DNA from: Verrucomicrobiota bacterium
GTDB taxonomy: Bacteria > Verrucomicrobiota > Verrucomicrobiia > Limisphaerales > CAIMTB01
DNA length: 35,899 nucleotides
Assembly (NCBI GenBank): GCA_963205105.1
Contig: CAUJJW010000004.1
Span: 1-35,899, forward strand
Reading direction: 5' to 3'
Positions 16,147-24,357 of the stretch are shown here, piece after piece. The position numbers and the translations under genes are program-made. The notes under the pieces are model-generated. The model did not search any database. It was not told the DNA's origin and saw only the letters and a list, made by a program, of their open reading frames with translations. Each line of letters starts with the position of its first letter. The first letter of the stretch is position 1.

Positions 16147-16926
16147 ATGCCGCCCATTCTCGAACTCGACCAAGTGACGATCCGCTTCGGCGGACTCACC
16201 GCCGTGTCCGAGGTCAGCCTGTCCCTGCCCGGCGATGCTCTGTGCGGGCTCATCGGGCCCAACGGCGCCGGAAAGACCACCGCCTTCAACCTCATCACCG
16301 GCGTCTACCAGCCCACCGAAGGCACCATCCGCTTCAACCAGCAACCCACCGCCGGCCTCCGCCCTTACCAGCTCGCCGCCCGCGGCATCGCCCGCACGTT
16401 CCAGAACATCCGGTTGTTCCCCAGTCTTTCGGTCTTCGACAACGTCCGCGTCGCCATGGCGCTCCACCATCCGCATGGCATCCGTCAGGCCCTGTGGCGC
16501 GGCCGTTCATTCGGCGCCTCCGAGGGCGACGTCGCGCGCCGCATCGTCGAGTTGCTCGCCATTTTCGGCCTGGACGAAGTCCGCGATGTTCAAGCCACCA
16601 GCCTTCCCTACGGCGACCAACGCCGTCTGGAGATCGTCCGGGCCCTGGCCACCCAGCCGCGGCTGCTGTTGCTGGATGAGCCGGCCGCCGGCATGAACCC
16701 CACCGAAAAGGTGGCCCTGGCCCAGCTGATCCGCTCGATCCGCGAACGCTTCCAACTCGCCGTGCTGCTGGTGGAACACGACATGCAACTGGTCATGAAT
16801 CTCTGCGAGCGCATCACCGTGCTCGATTACGGCGTGAAAATCGCCGAAGGCACCCCCGCCGAGATCCGTCGCAACCCCAAGGTCATCGAGGCCTACCTCG
16901 GCGAAGAACACGCCCTCGAATCGTGA
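16147..16926 (+). CDS. livG: Branched-chain amino-acid-type ABC transporter ATP-binding protein LivG
   Basis: 259 aa ABC ATPase. Walker A GPNGAGKTT is at residues 37-45. The Q-loop segment IARTFQNIRLFPSLSVFDNV is typical of LivG. The signature is the LivG variant LPYGDQRRLEIVRAL rather than LSGGQ, Walker B is LLLLDEPAAGMNP, and the H-loop is LLVEHDMQLV. ATG 16147 gives MPPILELDQVTIRFGGL; longer upstream readings run inside livM. The stop overlaps the livF GTG by four bases (GTGA). Confidence 0.95.
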   Translation: MPPILELDQVTIRFGGLTAVSEVSLSLPGDALCGLIGPNGAGKTTAFNLITGVYQPTEGTIRFNQQPTAGLRPYQLAARGIARTFQNIRLFPSLSVFDNVRVAMALHHPHGIRQALWRGRSFGASEGDVARRIVELLAIFGLDEVRDVQATSLPYGDQRRLEIVRALATQPRLLLLDEPAAGMNPTEKVALAQLIRSIRERFQLAVLLVEHDMQLVMNLCERITVLDYGVKIAEGTPAEIRRNPKVIEAYLGEEHALES

Positions 16927-17636
16927 GCCTGCTCGAAGTCAGGGATCTCCACGTCAATTACGGCGCGATCAACGTGCTGCACGGCATTTCCTTGCGTGTC
17001 GCACCCAAGGAGGTCGTCACCCTCATCGGCGGCAATGGCGCCGGCAAGACCACCACACTGCGCACGCTCTCCGGCCTGGTCCGTGCCCGCAGCGGCACCG
17101 TCGTCTTCGACGGCAAGCCCATCGACAGCCTGCCGCCCCACGAAATCGTCCGGCTCGGCCTCGGCCATGTTCCCGAGGGCCGCATGGTGTTCGCGAATCT
17201 TACCGTCCACGAAAACCTCCAGATGGGCGCCTACCTCCAGCGCGATCGCGCCGCCATCGCGCGTGAATTGGAGTACGTGTTCACCCTCTTCCCGCGCCTC
17301 AAGGAACGTCATCGCCAGATCGCCGGGACGTTGTCGGGCGGGGAACAGCAAATGCTCGCCATCGGGCGCGCCCTCATGGGGCAACCACGCTTCCTGATGC
17401 TCGACGAACCGTCGCTCGGTATCGCTCCACTCCTGGTCAAAACGATCTTCGCCAAGATCTCCGAGATCAACCGCGAGCGCGGCATCACCGTGCTCCTGGT
17501 CGAACAGAACGCCAACCTCGCCCTGGAGGTGGCCCACCGCGGGTACGTGCTCGAAACCGGCCGCATCACCCTGGAGGACGCCTCACCCGCCCTCCGGGCC
17601 AACCCACAAGTCCGATCCGCCTACCTCGGCGGTTAG
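16923..17636 (+). CDS. livF: Branched-chain amino-acid-type ABC transporter ATP-binding protein LivF
   Basis: 237 aa ABC ATPase, the partner of LivG. Walker A GGNGAGKTT, signature LSGGEQQMLAIGRAL, Walker B FLMLDEPSLGI and H-loop LLVEQNANLALEV are all intact. GTG start at 16923 overlaps the livG stop. It is the last recognised transporter gene; an OLD-like ATPase starts 17 bp after its stop and is probably on the same mRNA. Confidence 0.95.
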   Translation: MSLLEVRDLHVNYGAINVLHGISLRVAPKEVVTLIGGNGAGKTTTLRTLSGLVRARSGTVVFDGKPIDSLPPHEIVRLGLGHVPEGRMVFANLTVHENLQMGAYLQRDRAAIARELEYVFTLFPRLKERHRQIAGTLSGGEQQMLAIGRALMGQPRFLMLDEPSLGIAPLLVKTIFAKISEINRERGITVLLVEQNANLALEVAHRGYVLETGRITLEDASPALRANPQVRSAYLGG

Positions 17637-17653
17637 CTCCCTACCCCACCACC

Positions 17654-19339
17654 ATGATCCGCGAAGTCACACTGCGTCGTTTCAAGAGGTTCAACGACCA
17701 GACCTTCCGTCTCGACGGTCACGTCGTTCTCGCCGGCCCCAACAATTCCGGAAAAACCACCCTGCTCCAGGCCATCGCCGTCTGGCAGCTCGCCTGGACC
17801 CGCTGGACGGAGGCCAATACCACGGAACGCCTGGACGACGCCTACGCCTGGGTGCCCATCGCCCGTCAGGCGTTCTTCGCCGTCCCCGTCCAGACCTTCC
17901 ACGCCCTCTGGCATGCGCACGACTCCGCCCATTCCATCGAAATCGAGGTCGCTTCCCAGGACGGCTGGCGCATCGCGATGGAACTGAAGGCGGAAACCCC
18001 CGACCAAATCCTCGTCCGCCCAGCGTCCTCGGTCGAACCCTGGGTCCTCGACCTCGGTTACCTGCGTTCGAATGTCACCTTCGTGCCGTCCATGACCGGG
18101 CTGGGCCTCGAAGAACCCGTCTACCAACCGTCCAAGATCGAACAACGCCTCGGCATGGGACGCCCGGGTGAAGTCCTGCGCAACCTCCTGCTCGAGGCGT
18201 ACGAATCCCCCGCCTGGAAGGAACTGCGGAACACCATCCTCCGGCTCTTCGGCATCGACCTGCTCCCACCCGAGAGTCGCGGCGCTCAGATCATCGCCAG
18301 CTACCGCGAACATCCCGAAGGGCCCGTTCAGGACATCAGTTCCGCCGGCAGCGGTCTGCACCAGGTGCTCCTCCTGCTCACCCTGCTCCACGTCCGCCGC
18401 GGTTCCGTGTTGCTGGTCGACGAACCCGGCGCCCACCTGCACGGCCTGCTTCAGGACGCCTTGTACCGAGAACTCCGATCCGCCGCCGCCAAAGCCCAGT
18501 CCCAACTCATCGTCGCCACCCATTCCGAGGCCATCCTCAACGCCGTGGAACCCGGCGACATTTGTCTGCTCGGCGGAACACCCCGGCGCCTGGTCGACGC
18601 GGTCGAACGCATTCATCTCGTCCGTTCTCTCGGGGTCCTGTCCCCCGCCGATGTCACCACCGCGTTGCAGGCCCGTGGCATTCTGTACCTCCCCTCCGCG
18701 ACGGACCTCGCCCTGCTCCAGGAATGGGCGCGCATTCTCGACCATCCCGCCTACCCATGGCTCAGCAGTCAGGCCTTCTGGAGGTCGCATTCCTGGCAGC
18801 CCCGACCCGAGGGCGCCGGGTTTTCCGCCCTCCAGCATTTCAAGGCTCTCGAACAAATCCGGCACGATCTCCCGGGCCTGATCCTTCTCGAAGGCGACGA
18901 ACGCCGGTTCCAAAGCTCACCCATCGGTGGTGATGGCCTCCAACGCATCGCCTGGAATCGGTTCGGCGCCGAAAGTTACCTGGTCCATCCCGCCGTGCTG
19001 GAACGTTTCGTCCGTCAATGCGCCGTCGTTCGTGGTGTGGCGGAGGTGAACTCCGACTCCGACGGCTCTCGAAAAGCCTGGGCCCGACTGCTGGGTTCCG
19101 AGGATCTCGCCGAGCAATTCGCCAAGAACCCGCTCGCCCCACCCCCGCTCGTCGAGGCTTTCCTGACCACCACCCGCGCCCGCACCGACATCCTGCCCGC
19201 CCTCTTGCAGGCCACTGGACTGCACGACATGGAATCGACCCGGTTCGCCGAAATCGCCGCGGTGATGAAGCCCGAGGAAATCCACCCCGAAGTCCGGCAA
19301 ACGCTCGACATGCTCGCCCACGCCCTGCGGCTTCCCTGA
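17654..19339 (+). CDS. OLD-like AAA/ABC-type ATPase with degenerate TOPRIM-like region
   Basis: 561 aa. The N-terminus IREVTLRRFKRFNDQTFRL with Walker A GPNNSGKTT (28-36) belongs to the SMC/RecF-like AAA_15/AAA_21 group. An ABC-type signature, ISSAGSGLHQ, lies near residue 228, Walker B GSVLLVDEPGAHLH near 252, and a switch His in VATHSEAIL. Downstream, GILYLPSATDLALL (about 341) aligns by eye with the VLFVEGxTDxxxL start of OLD-family TOPRIM nuclease domains, and LILLEGDERRF (about 409) with the DxD strand. The catalytic Glu position is Pro and the first Asp is Glu, so nuclease activity looks lost. The protein may instead use ATP-driven conformational change. It starts 17 bp after livF and converges on tatD with a 4-bp gap. 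No known defence partner is adjacent. Confidence 0.8.
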   Translation: MIREVTLRRFKRFNDQTFRLDGHVVLAGPNNSGKTTLLQAIAVWQLAWTRWTEANTTERLDDAYAWVPIARQAFFAVPVQTFHALWHAHDSAHSIEIEVASQDGWRIAMELKAETPDQILVRPASSVEPWVLDLGYLRSNVTFVPSMTGLGLEEPVYQPSKIEQRLGMGRPGEVLRNLLLEAYESPAWKELRNTILRLFGIDLLPPESRGAQIIASYREHPEGPVQDISSAGSGLHQVLLLLTLLHVRRGSVLLVDEPGAHLHGLLQDALYRELRSAAAKAQSQLIVATHSEAILNAVEPGDICLLGGTPRRLVDAVERIHLVRSLGVLSPADVTTALQARGILYLPSATDLALLQEWARILDHPAYPWLSSQAFWRSHSWQPRPEGAGFSALQHFKALEQIRHDLPGLILLEGDERRFQSSPIGGDGLQRIAWNRFGAESYLVHPAVLERFVRQCAVVRGVAEVNSDSDGSRKAWARLLGSEDLAEQFAKNPLAPPPLVEAFLTTTRARTDILPALLQATGLHDMESTRFAEIAAVMKPEEIHPEVRQTLDMLAHALRLP

Positions 19340-19343
19340 CCGA

Positions 19344-20258
19344 TCAACTCACGCCCGCGCGCTGGGGATCGCCGAAGAGTCGGAGGAAGTTCGTTTCCAC
19401 CGTTCCCGCCAGTTGCACCGGCGGCACGTTGCGCACCATCGCCAAACCCAAGTAAACCCGGCTCAGGTTCGCGGGGTGGTTCAACGGTCGGCCATCGGCA
19501 CTCACCAGGTCGAACTCAGGTCCAGGTTCCACTGTCGATCCCAGCACCCGCCCCAGTTCCGCGGTTCCCGGCAGACGCTGATCCGGCGCGTCGGTCTCCA
19601 CCAACAACCGGTCCTCCGGGATCGACCGAAAGGTTTCCCGCTGCCGGGTCTTGCGCTCGTGCAGGAAGTATCCCGGAAAACTGAAGTACGCTCCGAGGCG
19701 CGCCAACGACACCACCATTTCCGCCGGCCCGCCGTAACTGTGAAGCAGGAGTCCGCAAGCCGGTCGCGGCCCGGATCGCAACAAATCGGCCAGTGCGCCC
19801 CAGGCCTGAAGACAATGCAGACTCGCGGGAAGGTTCCGATCAGCGGCGATCCGCAGTTGTTCCCCGAACACTGCCTCCTGTTCGGGCAGCGACGCCGCCT
19901 GGTGCAGCGCCAGTTCCGGTGAAATGCCGGCCCGCGCCGCCGGCGGGCACTCCAGAATCCAGCGATCCAACCCAATCTCGCCCACCACCGCGCCCGGGAC
20001 GTCGTCCAGACAACGGTTCAGCCGATCCTTCCATGCCGCGGTCCGTTCATGGACGTACCAGGGATGAATCCCAAAAGCGGGGATGATGAAGTCCGGATGA
20101 CGGCGGGCGAGGTCGGCGACGGTGTCCCAGTCGGATTCCGCGGAACCATTGACCACCATCCGGGACACGCCCACGTCGCGGCATGCGGCGATGAGGTCAT
20201 CCTGTCGTCCTCCCCACCGTTCGTCCTGCAAATGGTTGTGGGCGTCGAACAGGCGCAT
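19344..20258 (-). CDS. TatD family metal-dependent hydrolase
   Basis: 304 aa, slightly longer than the usual 260-270. It is an amidohydrolase-fold enzyme; family members are metal-dependent deoxyribonucleases or related hydrolases. Seen: the metal ligands in LFDAHNHLQD (H7 and H9), AFGIHPWYV, VVGEIGLDRWI, ASLHCLQAWGAL with the central His, LLLHSYGGPAEMV, and VETDAPDQRLPG with the terminal Asp. An insertion before NHPANLSRV accounts for the extra length. The ATG at 20258 has a TAGCAT -10-like hexamer (20273-20268) only 9 bp upstream, inside the end of the sufE-like gene; no good -35 was found. Confidence 0.9.
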   Translation of the reverse strand: MRLFDAHNHLQDERWGGRQDDLIAACRDVGVSRMVVNGSAESDWDTVADLARRHPDFIIPAFGIHPWYVHERTAAWKDRLNRCLDDVPGAVVGEIGLDRWILECPPAARAGISPELALHQAASLPEQEAVFGEQLRIAADRNLPASLHCLQAWGALADLLRSGPRPACGLLLHSYGGPAEMVVSLARLGAYFSFPGYFLHERKTRQRETFRSIPEDRLLVETDAPDQRLPGTAELGRVLGSTVEPGPEFDLVSADGRPLNHPANLSRVYLGLAMVRNVPPVQLAGTVETNFLRLFGDPQRAGVS

Positions 20259-20270
20259 GGCGAACGGATG

Positions 20271-20711
20271 CTAGCCTGTTCGATCCCCCGCCGCGAACGA
20301 GCGGATCGCCTCGCGTACTCGGAGAATGGTGCGTCGACGGTTTTCGGTGAGTTGTGACAACAGGCCGCACTCGGCGAGCGCCGTGGGTTCGCCGAGTTGC
20401 ACATCGTTCGGGGTGAGCCCGTCGTAGAGATCGCAGAGCAGGCCGGCGGCGGCCTTGAGAATGGCGGAATCCGAATCGCAGGCGAACCGGCAACGGCCAT
20501 CCTGCAACTCCGCCACCAACCAGAGCCTTGCGGCACAGCCGGGCACGAGCCGGGCGTCGGTGCGGTCTCCGGTGGGCACCGGTTGGCGGGCCCGCGAGCG
20601 TTCGACCACCCAGGCGAGGCGTTCCTGGGGATCGCGCAAGCCGCGAAGGATCGTTCGCAGTTCGTTGTGACGCACCTCGAAGCTGGCTTCCACGACGGAC
20701 GAAGGAGTCAT
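20271..20711 (-). CDS. sufE: SufE family Fe-S/cysteine desulfurase activator
   Basis: 146 aa, matching SufE length. SufE accepts sulfane sulfur from a SufS-type cysteine desulfurase. RLVPGCAARLWLVAEL at about 54-69 carries the acceptor Cys59 in the family's VxGC context. DSDSAILKAAAGLLCDLYDG and TPNDV follow as in SufE. The start ATG 20711 overlaps the upstream methyltransferase stop (ATGA), implying coupling. No sufS, sufB or sufC gene is in the window, so it is a detached copy. A longer upstream reading would run into the methyltransferase gene. Confidence 0.85.
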   Translation of the reverse strand: MTPSSVVEASFEVRHNELRTILRGLRDPQERLAWVVERSRARQPVPTGDRTDARLVPGCAARLWLVAELQDGRCRFACDSDSAILKAAAGLLCDLYDGLTPNDVQLGEPTALAECGLLSQLTENRRRTILRVREAIRSFAAGDRTG

Positions 20712-21544
20712 GATGCCGGAGCCGAAACGCGAGAGGAGCTTTCCAGCGGGCGACGAAAAAGGGCCGCCATGCCGGTGCAGAACCGATCCCGCAGCGGTGC
20801 CGGGAACCCTCGCGACAGCGCTTCCGCGGCCATCACCCAGGAGCGCGGCAATACCTTGAGCAACGGTTCCGTGCGAAGACATCCGCCGGTCAGCGGGTTG
20901 TTGTACAGCCGCACTTCCTTCAGCTCCAGGCCCGCCGCTGCGCCCAGGCCCTCCAGCTCGTCCGGGTGCAGGAGGAAGATATGGCCGTCCGCGTCCGGCT
21001 TGAACTGGCGGGATTCAAACACACTGGGATCGGGGAAGTCCGAAAAGCGGGGCAGCGGATTCCGGAAGTACCGTCCGTTCGGGGTCGACATCACCACGTG
21101 GCCTCCCGGTTTAGCCAAGCCGCCGGCCTTGCGCAGAAACGCATCGGGATGGGCGACGTGCTCGATGACCTCGGTGATGAGAACCACGTCGAATTCGGCG
21201 CCGAAACCGAGGTCGAAGGCGTTGCCTGGCGCGAAATGCACCACGCCGCGTTCGTGTTTCAGCCGGACGTAGTCGGCCAATTCCGCGCGAAGATCGTTCC
21301 AGGTGACATCGTAACCTTCCTCGGCCAGGGCCAGGCTGAAGTTGCCCTGGGCGGCGGCGACGTCGAGCACTCGAGCGGGAGGAGCAACGGCACGCCGGAT
21401 GAGTTCCAAGGCGTGCCGTCGACGTTCCTGGTACGCATAGACGTACCCGAGGTGATGAAGATCGCCCCAGATTTCGAGGCGATCGTACGGATGGCTGTAC
21501 CGCCAACTCTCCGGCCAAGTTTCTTGGAACGGAACGTGGCGCAT
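20708..21544 (-). CDS. Class I SAM-dependent methyltransferase
   Basis: 278 aa from ATG 21544; a GTG two codons earlier (21550) is an alternative. Rossmann methyltransferase motifs: ARVLDVAAAQGNFSLALAE (motif I, with AAQG in place of the usual GxG), VTWNDLR (motif II), FDVVLITEVIEHVAHPDAFL (motifs IV/V) and KPGGHVVMSTPNGRY. The latter two are typical of Methyltransf_11/23 (UbiG/COQ3-like) enzymes. The substrate cannot be predicted. It is translationally coupled to sufE, and leuB lies 24 bp upstream, so leuB-methyltransferase-sufE may be one operon. Confidence 0.85.
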   Translation of the reverse strand: MRHVPFQETWPESWRYSHPYDRLEIWGDLHHLGYVYAYQERRRHALELIRRAVAPPARVLDVAAAQGNFSLALAEEGYDVTWNDLRAELADYVRLKHERGVVHFAPGNAFDLGFGAEFDVVLITEVIEHVAHPDAFLRKAGGLAKPGGHVVMSTPNGRYFRNPLPRFSDFPDPSVFESRQFKPDADGHIFLLHPDELEGLGAAAGLELKEVRLYNNPLTGGCLRTEPLLKVLPRSWVMAAEALSRGFPAPLRDRFCTGMAALFRRPLESSSRVSAPAS

Positions 21545-21568
21545 ACGCACCCGGGCTCCGGCGTCCGA

Positions 21569-22672
21569 TTAGAGAGCCGCGGCGACCAAGTCCCCGACCG
21601 CGGTCGTGCTGTGGCCCATGCGGCCGGCAGCGAGGGACTGGATCTTGGTGTTGATGATCTGGATGACGGCGTTCTCGATCGCCGCTCCGGCCACCGATTC
21701 GCCCAGAAAATCGAGCATCATGCCGGCCGCGTTGATCGCCGCCAGCGGGTTGATGACGTTCTGGCCGGTGTACTTCGGCGCGCTGCCGCCCATCGGCTCG
21801 AACATCGAGGTGCCCTCGGGATTGATGTTCCCGCCGGCCGCCACGCCCAGGCCGCCCTGAATCATCGCCGCCAGGTCCGTGATGATGTCGCCGAACATGT
21901 TGTCGGTGACGATCACGTCGAACCACTCCGGGTTCTTCACGAACCACATGCAGATGGCGTCCACGTGCGCGTAGTCGGTCTTCACCGTGGGATGGCCCGG
22001 GGCCATGTCCTGGAAGGCCCGCCACCAAAGATCGAACGCGTACGTCAGGACGTTCGTTTTCCCGCAGAGCGTGAGCTGGGAGGTCTTGCCCGCCGCGGTG
22101 TCCTCGGCTTTCAGCCCCTTCCAGGCCCGACCTTCACGACGCTTCTTCGCCACGTCGAACGCGTACTTCAGGCAGCGGTCCACCCCCCGACGGGTGTTGA
22201 TCGATTCCTGAACCGCCACCTCGTTGGGGGTGCCCTTGAACAGATTGCCGCCGGCGCCGGCGTACAAACCCTCGTTGTTTTCCCGCACCACCACGAAGTC
22301 GACGTGTTCGGGACCCTTGTCCTTGATCGGACAATCCTGGGCGCGATAGAGCCGCACCGGCCGAAGGTTGATGTACTGCTCCAATTCAAACCGCAGTCGC
22401 AGCAGAATGCCCTTCTCGAGAATTCCCGGCTTCACCTGCGGATGCCCGACAGCCCCCAGGTAAATCGCCTTGAACTTGCGCAGGTCCGTCACCGCGCTGT
22501 CCGGCAGGACTTCACCGGTCCGCAGGTAGCGGTCGCCGCCGAAGTCGAAGTGATGCCAGTTGAGTTTGAACCCGAATTTCTTCGCCGCGACCTCGGAGAC
22601 CTTCAGCGCTTCGCGCGTGACTTCAGGACCCGTTCCGTCGCCGCCAATGACCGCGATATCGTAGCTCTTCAT
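21569..22672 (-). CDS. leuB: 3-isopropylmalate dehydrogenase
   Basis: 367 aa from ATG 22672 ([18 protein letters not shown]). It carries out NAD-dependent oxidative decarboxylation of 3-isopropylmalate in leucine synthesis. Seen: [29 protein letters not shown] (substrate Arg residues), [49 protein letters not shown] and the nucleotide-binding segment [20 protein letters not shown]. The family also includes tartrate/isocitrate/homoisocitrate dehydrogenases. The LRPVRLY and NMFGDI contexts favour LeuB, but a related beta-decarboxylating dehydrogenase is not excluded. No leuA, leuC or leuD is present in the window. Confidence 0.87.
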   Translation of the reverse strand: MKSYDIAVIGGDGTGPEVTREALKVSEVAAKKFGFKLNWHHFDFGGDRYLRTGEVLPDSAVTDLRKFKAIYLGAVGHPQVKPGILEKGILLRLRFELEQYINLRPVRLYRAQDCPIKDKGPEHVDFVVVRENNEGLYAGAGGNLFKGTPNEVAVQESINTRRGVDRCLKYAFDVAKKRREGRAWKGLKAEDTAAGKTSQLTLCGKTNVLTYAFDLWWRAFQDMAPGHPTVKTDYAHVDAICMWFVKNPEWFDVIVTDNMFGDIITDLAAMIQGGLGVAAGGNINPEGTSMFEPMGGSAPKYTGQNVINPLAAINAAGMMLDFLGESVAGAAIENAVIQIINTKIQSLAAGRMGHSTTAVGDLVAAAL

Positions 22673-22730
22673 TCTCGTTTGGGTGCAGTCCCGCGAAGCC
22701 GTTCCGCCACCGCGGACGTGCGGGGCGTCC

Positions 22731-22758
22731 AAGCTACCGCCCTGACTCCCGCTGGCAA
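22731..22758 (-). promoter_or_regulatory. Putative leuB promoter
   Basis: On the - strand, TTGCCA (22758-22753) is followed after 16 bp by TAGCTT (22736-22731), about 58 bp before ATG 22672. It sits directly behind the stop codon of the upstream hydrolase gene, so leuB need not depend on read-through. The pattern matches the other TAGnyT promoters of the window. Confidence 0.48.
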
Positions 22759-22771
22759 CACGCGTTTTTCT

Positions 22772-23914
22772 TCAAGCGTCGGTCAGCTTGAACAGGTTCG
22801 GATGCGGCGTCGCCGTCCGCCCTGCAATCGATGTCGACCCCACCCCCGCCAGCACCGCTTTCACGTCCGCAATCACTTCCGGCCGGTACAGGTATCCCCA
22901 GTGGTCCATGAGCCGTTCCCGTGTCGGCGCTTTCTGGCCGGTGATCTCCGCCGCCTTCACCGCAAACCGGTCCTTCATCGCCGCCGTCGCCACTTTCCCG
23001 CCCCTCGCCTTCAAACCCGATCCATCCACCACCTTGGTTCGCGGCGGCAGCGTATCGAGGCTTGAGGGACCATGCCGTCCCAGCCGTTTCATGAAGTTCT
23101 TCGTGTGCTGCGAAATCCAGAGGGCGTCGTCGCTGTAGTGGTTGTAGATGTGGGTTCGCTCGCAGTACTCCGGCAACCGGTGCAGCGGCTGGCCGGGCTC
23201 AAACACGTTCCAGTCCGCGTCCGCGTTCAGCAGCAGCACCTCCCCAAACAGGGAGAACGGCTCCTGCGGGTAGTGGTTCATTTCATGGATCATGTGGGTC
23301 AACACCTGGTTGCCCATCGAGTGCGCCGCCAGATGAATCTGATGCCCGCAGAACTCGTTCCGCTTCGCCTCCTTGCTCCCGAAGAATTCGAGGAAGAACT
23401 GCCGCGTCTTGCGAAACAACCGACCCAGCAGCTTGCCCGATTCGATCGCGTCCACCTGGTCGTCCTTGTAGTCGGTCAGCGACCCCGCCGAAGGCCACGA
23501 GAAGTACACCAGGTTCGCCACCGAGCAGTCTTTGGCCTCCAGGTAGACCTGGCTCAGCTTGCGGATGTGCTCCAGCGAGGCCTCGAACGAGTACTGGAAG
23601 CCGTGGAGGAACACGAGGGTGTCGCCCTTCGACTCCGGCGCTTCGGACATTCGCCGATACAGGTCGAGGAACATGCGGCGCGTGCCGAAGACGCGGTCCA
23701 GCGGAACGTCCGACTCCATGTTCTCGTAGGACTCGACGTATTCATCCGGCACCAGGGAAACGACGTCCTTTTTGGAATCGCTGGGGTGGAGGTCCACGGT
23801 GGCGATGCGGAATACCGGCCGCGCTGTTTCCTCGCCATCATTGTGGATGGTCTCAACCACCCGTCCGCCTTCCGTGCGGGTGTCGATCTTTCGATTGGTG
23901 ACGACGTAGATCAT
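22772..23914 (-). CDS. Alpha/beta hydrolase, DUF900 type
   Basis: 380 aa. [18 protein letters not shown] (about 98-115) is the oxyanion-hole strand, [18 protein letters not shown] is characteristic of DUF900/COG4782 hydrolases, and [11 protein letters not shown] puts the nucleophile Ser199 in an AHSMG variant of GxSxG. No signal peptide is evident, suggesting a cytoplasmic esterase or lipase-like enzyme of unknown substrate. The start ATG 23914 is fixed by the only strong Shine-Dalgarno seen in this window, AAGGAGG at 23928-23922, 7 nt upstream. Reading 32 codons further upstream adds low-complexity sequence and is rejected. Confidence 0.88.
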   Translation of the reverse strand: MIYVVTNRKIDTRTEGGRVVETIHNDGEETARPVFRIATVDLHPSDSKKDVVSLVPDEYVESYENMESDVPLDRVFGTRRMFLDLYRRMSEAPESKGDTLVFLHGFQYSFEASLEHIRKLSQVYLEAKDCSVANLVYFSWPSAGSLTDYKDDQVDAIESGKLLGRLFRKTRQFFLEFFGSKEAKRNEFCGHQIHLAAHSMGNQVLTHMIHEMNHYPQEPFSLFGEVLLLNADADWNVFEPGQPLHRLPEYCERTHIYNHYSDDALWISQHTKNFMKRLGRHGPSSLDTLPPRTKVVDGSGLKARGGKVATAAMKDRFAVKAAEITGQKAPTRERLMDHWGYLYRPEVIADVKAVLAGVGSTSIAGRTATPHPNLFKLTDA

Positions 23915-23921
23915 GGGAGTG

Positions 23922-23928
23922 CCTCCTT
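23922..23928 (-). promoter_or_regulatory. Strong Shine-Dalgarno sequence of the DUF900 hydrolase
   Basis: AAGGAGG on the - strand, 7 nt before ATG 23914. It decides the start codon. Most other genes in the window have no recognisable ribosome binding site. Confidence 0.8.
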
Positions 23929-24103
23929 CTCCCTCTTCACCAAGCCCGCGGCAAGCCGCGACTCCCCCGGTTTCGGGTTTCTTCCGCCCTAGCCCACCCG
24001 CTACGGTCACGACTCATGAACCGGCGAATGGCGAAAAGGCACTGGCGAATGGGGGGTGTCGACAATGGGTTCCTCGGTTTGGCGACTGCACCAACGCCGC
24101 ACT

Positions 24104-24357
24104 CCATGAACCTTTCCGTGGCAGCGATCGCGAGGGTTGAAACGGGCTCCCTAACCCCAACCCTCTCCCGGGGGGAGAGGGTGTCGCATATCCCGCACGG
24201 CGACATGCCGGAACTCCAGCCATCCAAGCCGTCGCGACCCGTTCCAGCCAACATCCGGCCCAACCCTTCGAAACCCGCGGGAACTATTCTCCCTCTCCCT
24301 CCGGGAGAGGGCCGGGGTGAGGGCCGCTCGCTGCATTCCTCGCTCCACGGTTCATGG
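24104..24357. repeat. 254-bp inverted-repeat element, copy 2 (REPIN/MITE-like)
   Basis: Same element as at 13990-14242 and in the same orientation. It has terminal CCATGAACC (24104-24112) and GGTTCATGG (24349-24357), with hairpins CCCTCTCCC-ggg-GGGAGAGGG (24161-24181, extendable to 10 bp) and CCCTCTCCC-tcc-GGGAGAGGG (24291-24311). Long identical blocks are shared with copy 1, such as GAGGGTTGAAACGGGCTCCC. It abuts the 5' end of the ceramidase-like gene and probably supplies or displaces its start codon. Confidence 0.85.

Noticed and set aside
17654..20258. Defence island formed by the OLD-like ATPase and the TatD nuclease-family gene
   Set aside because: The genes are convergent rather than co-transcribed, TatD is commonly a housekeeping gene, and no other defence or mobile-element gene is adjacent.
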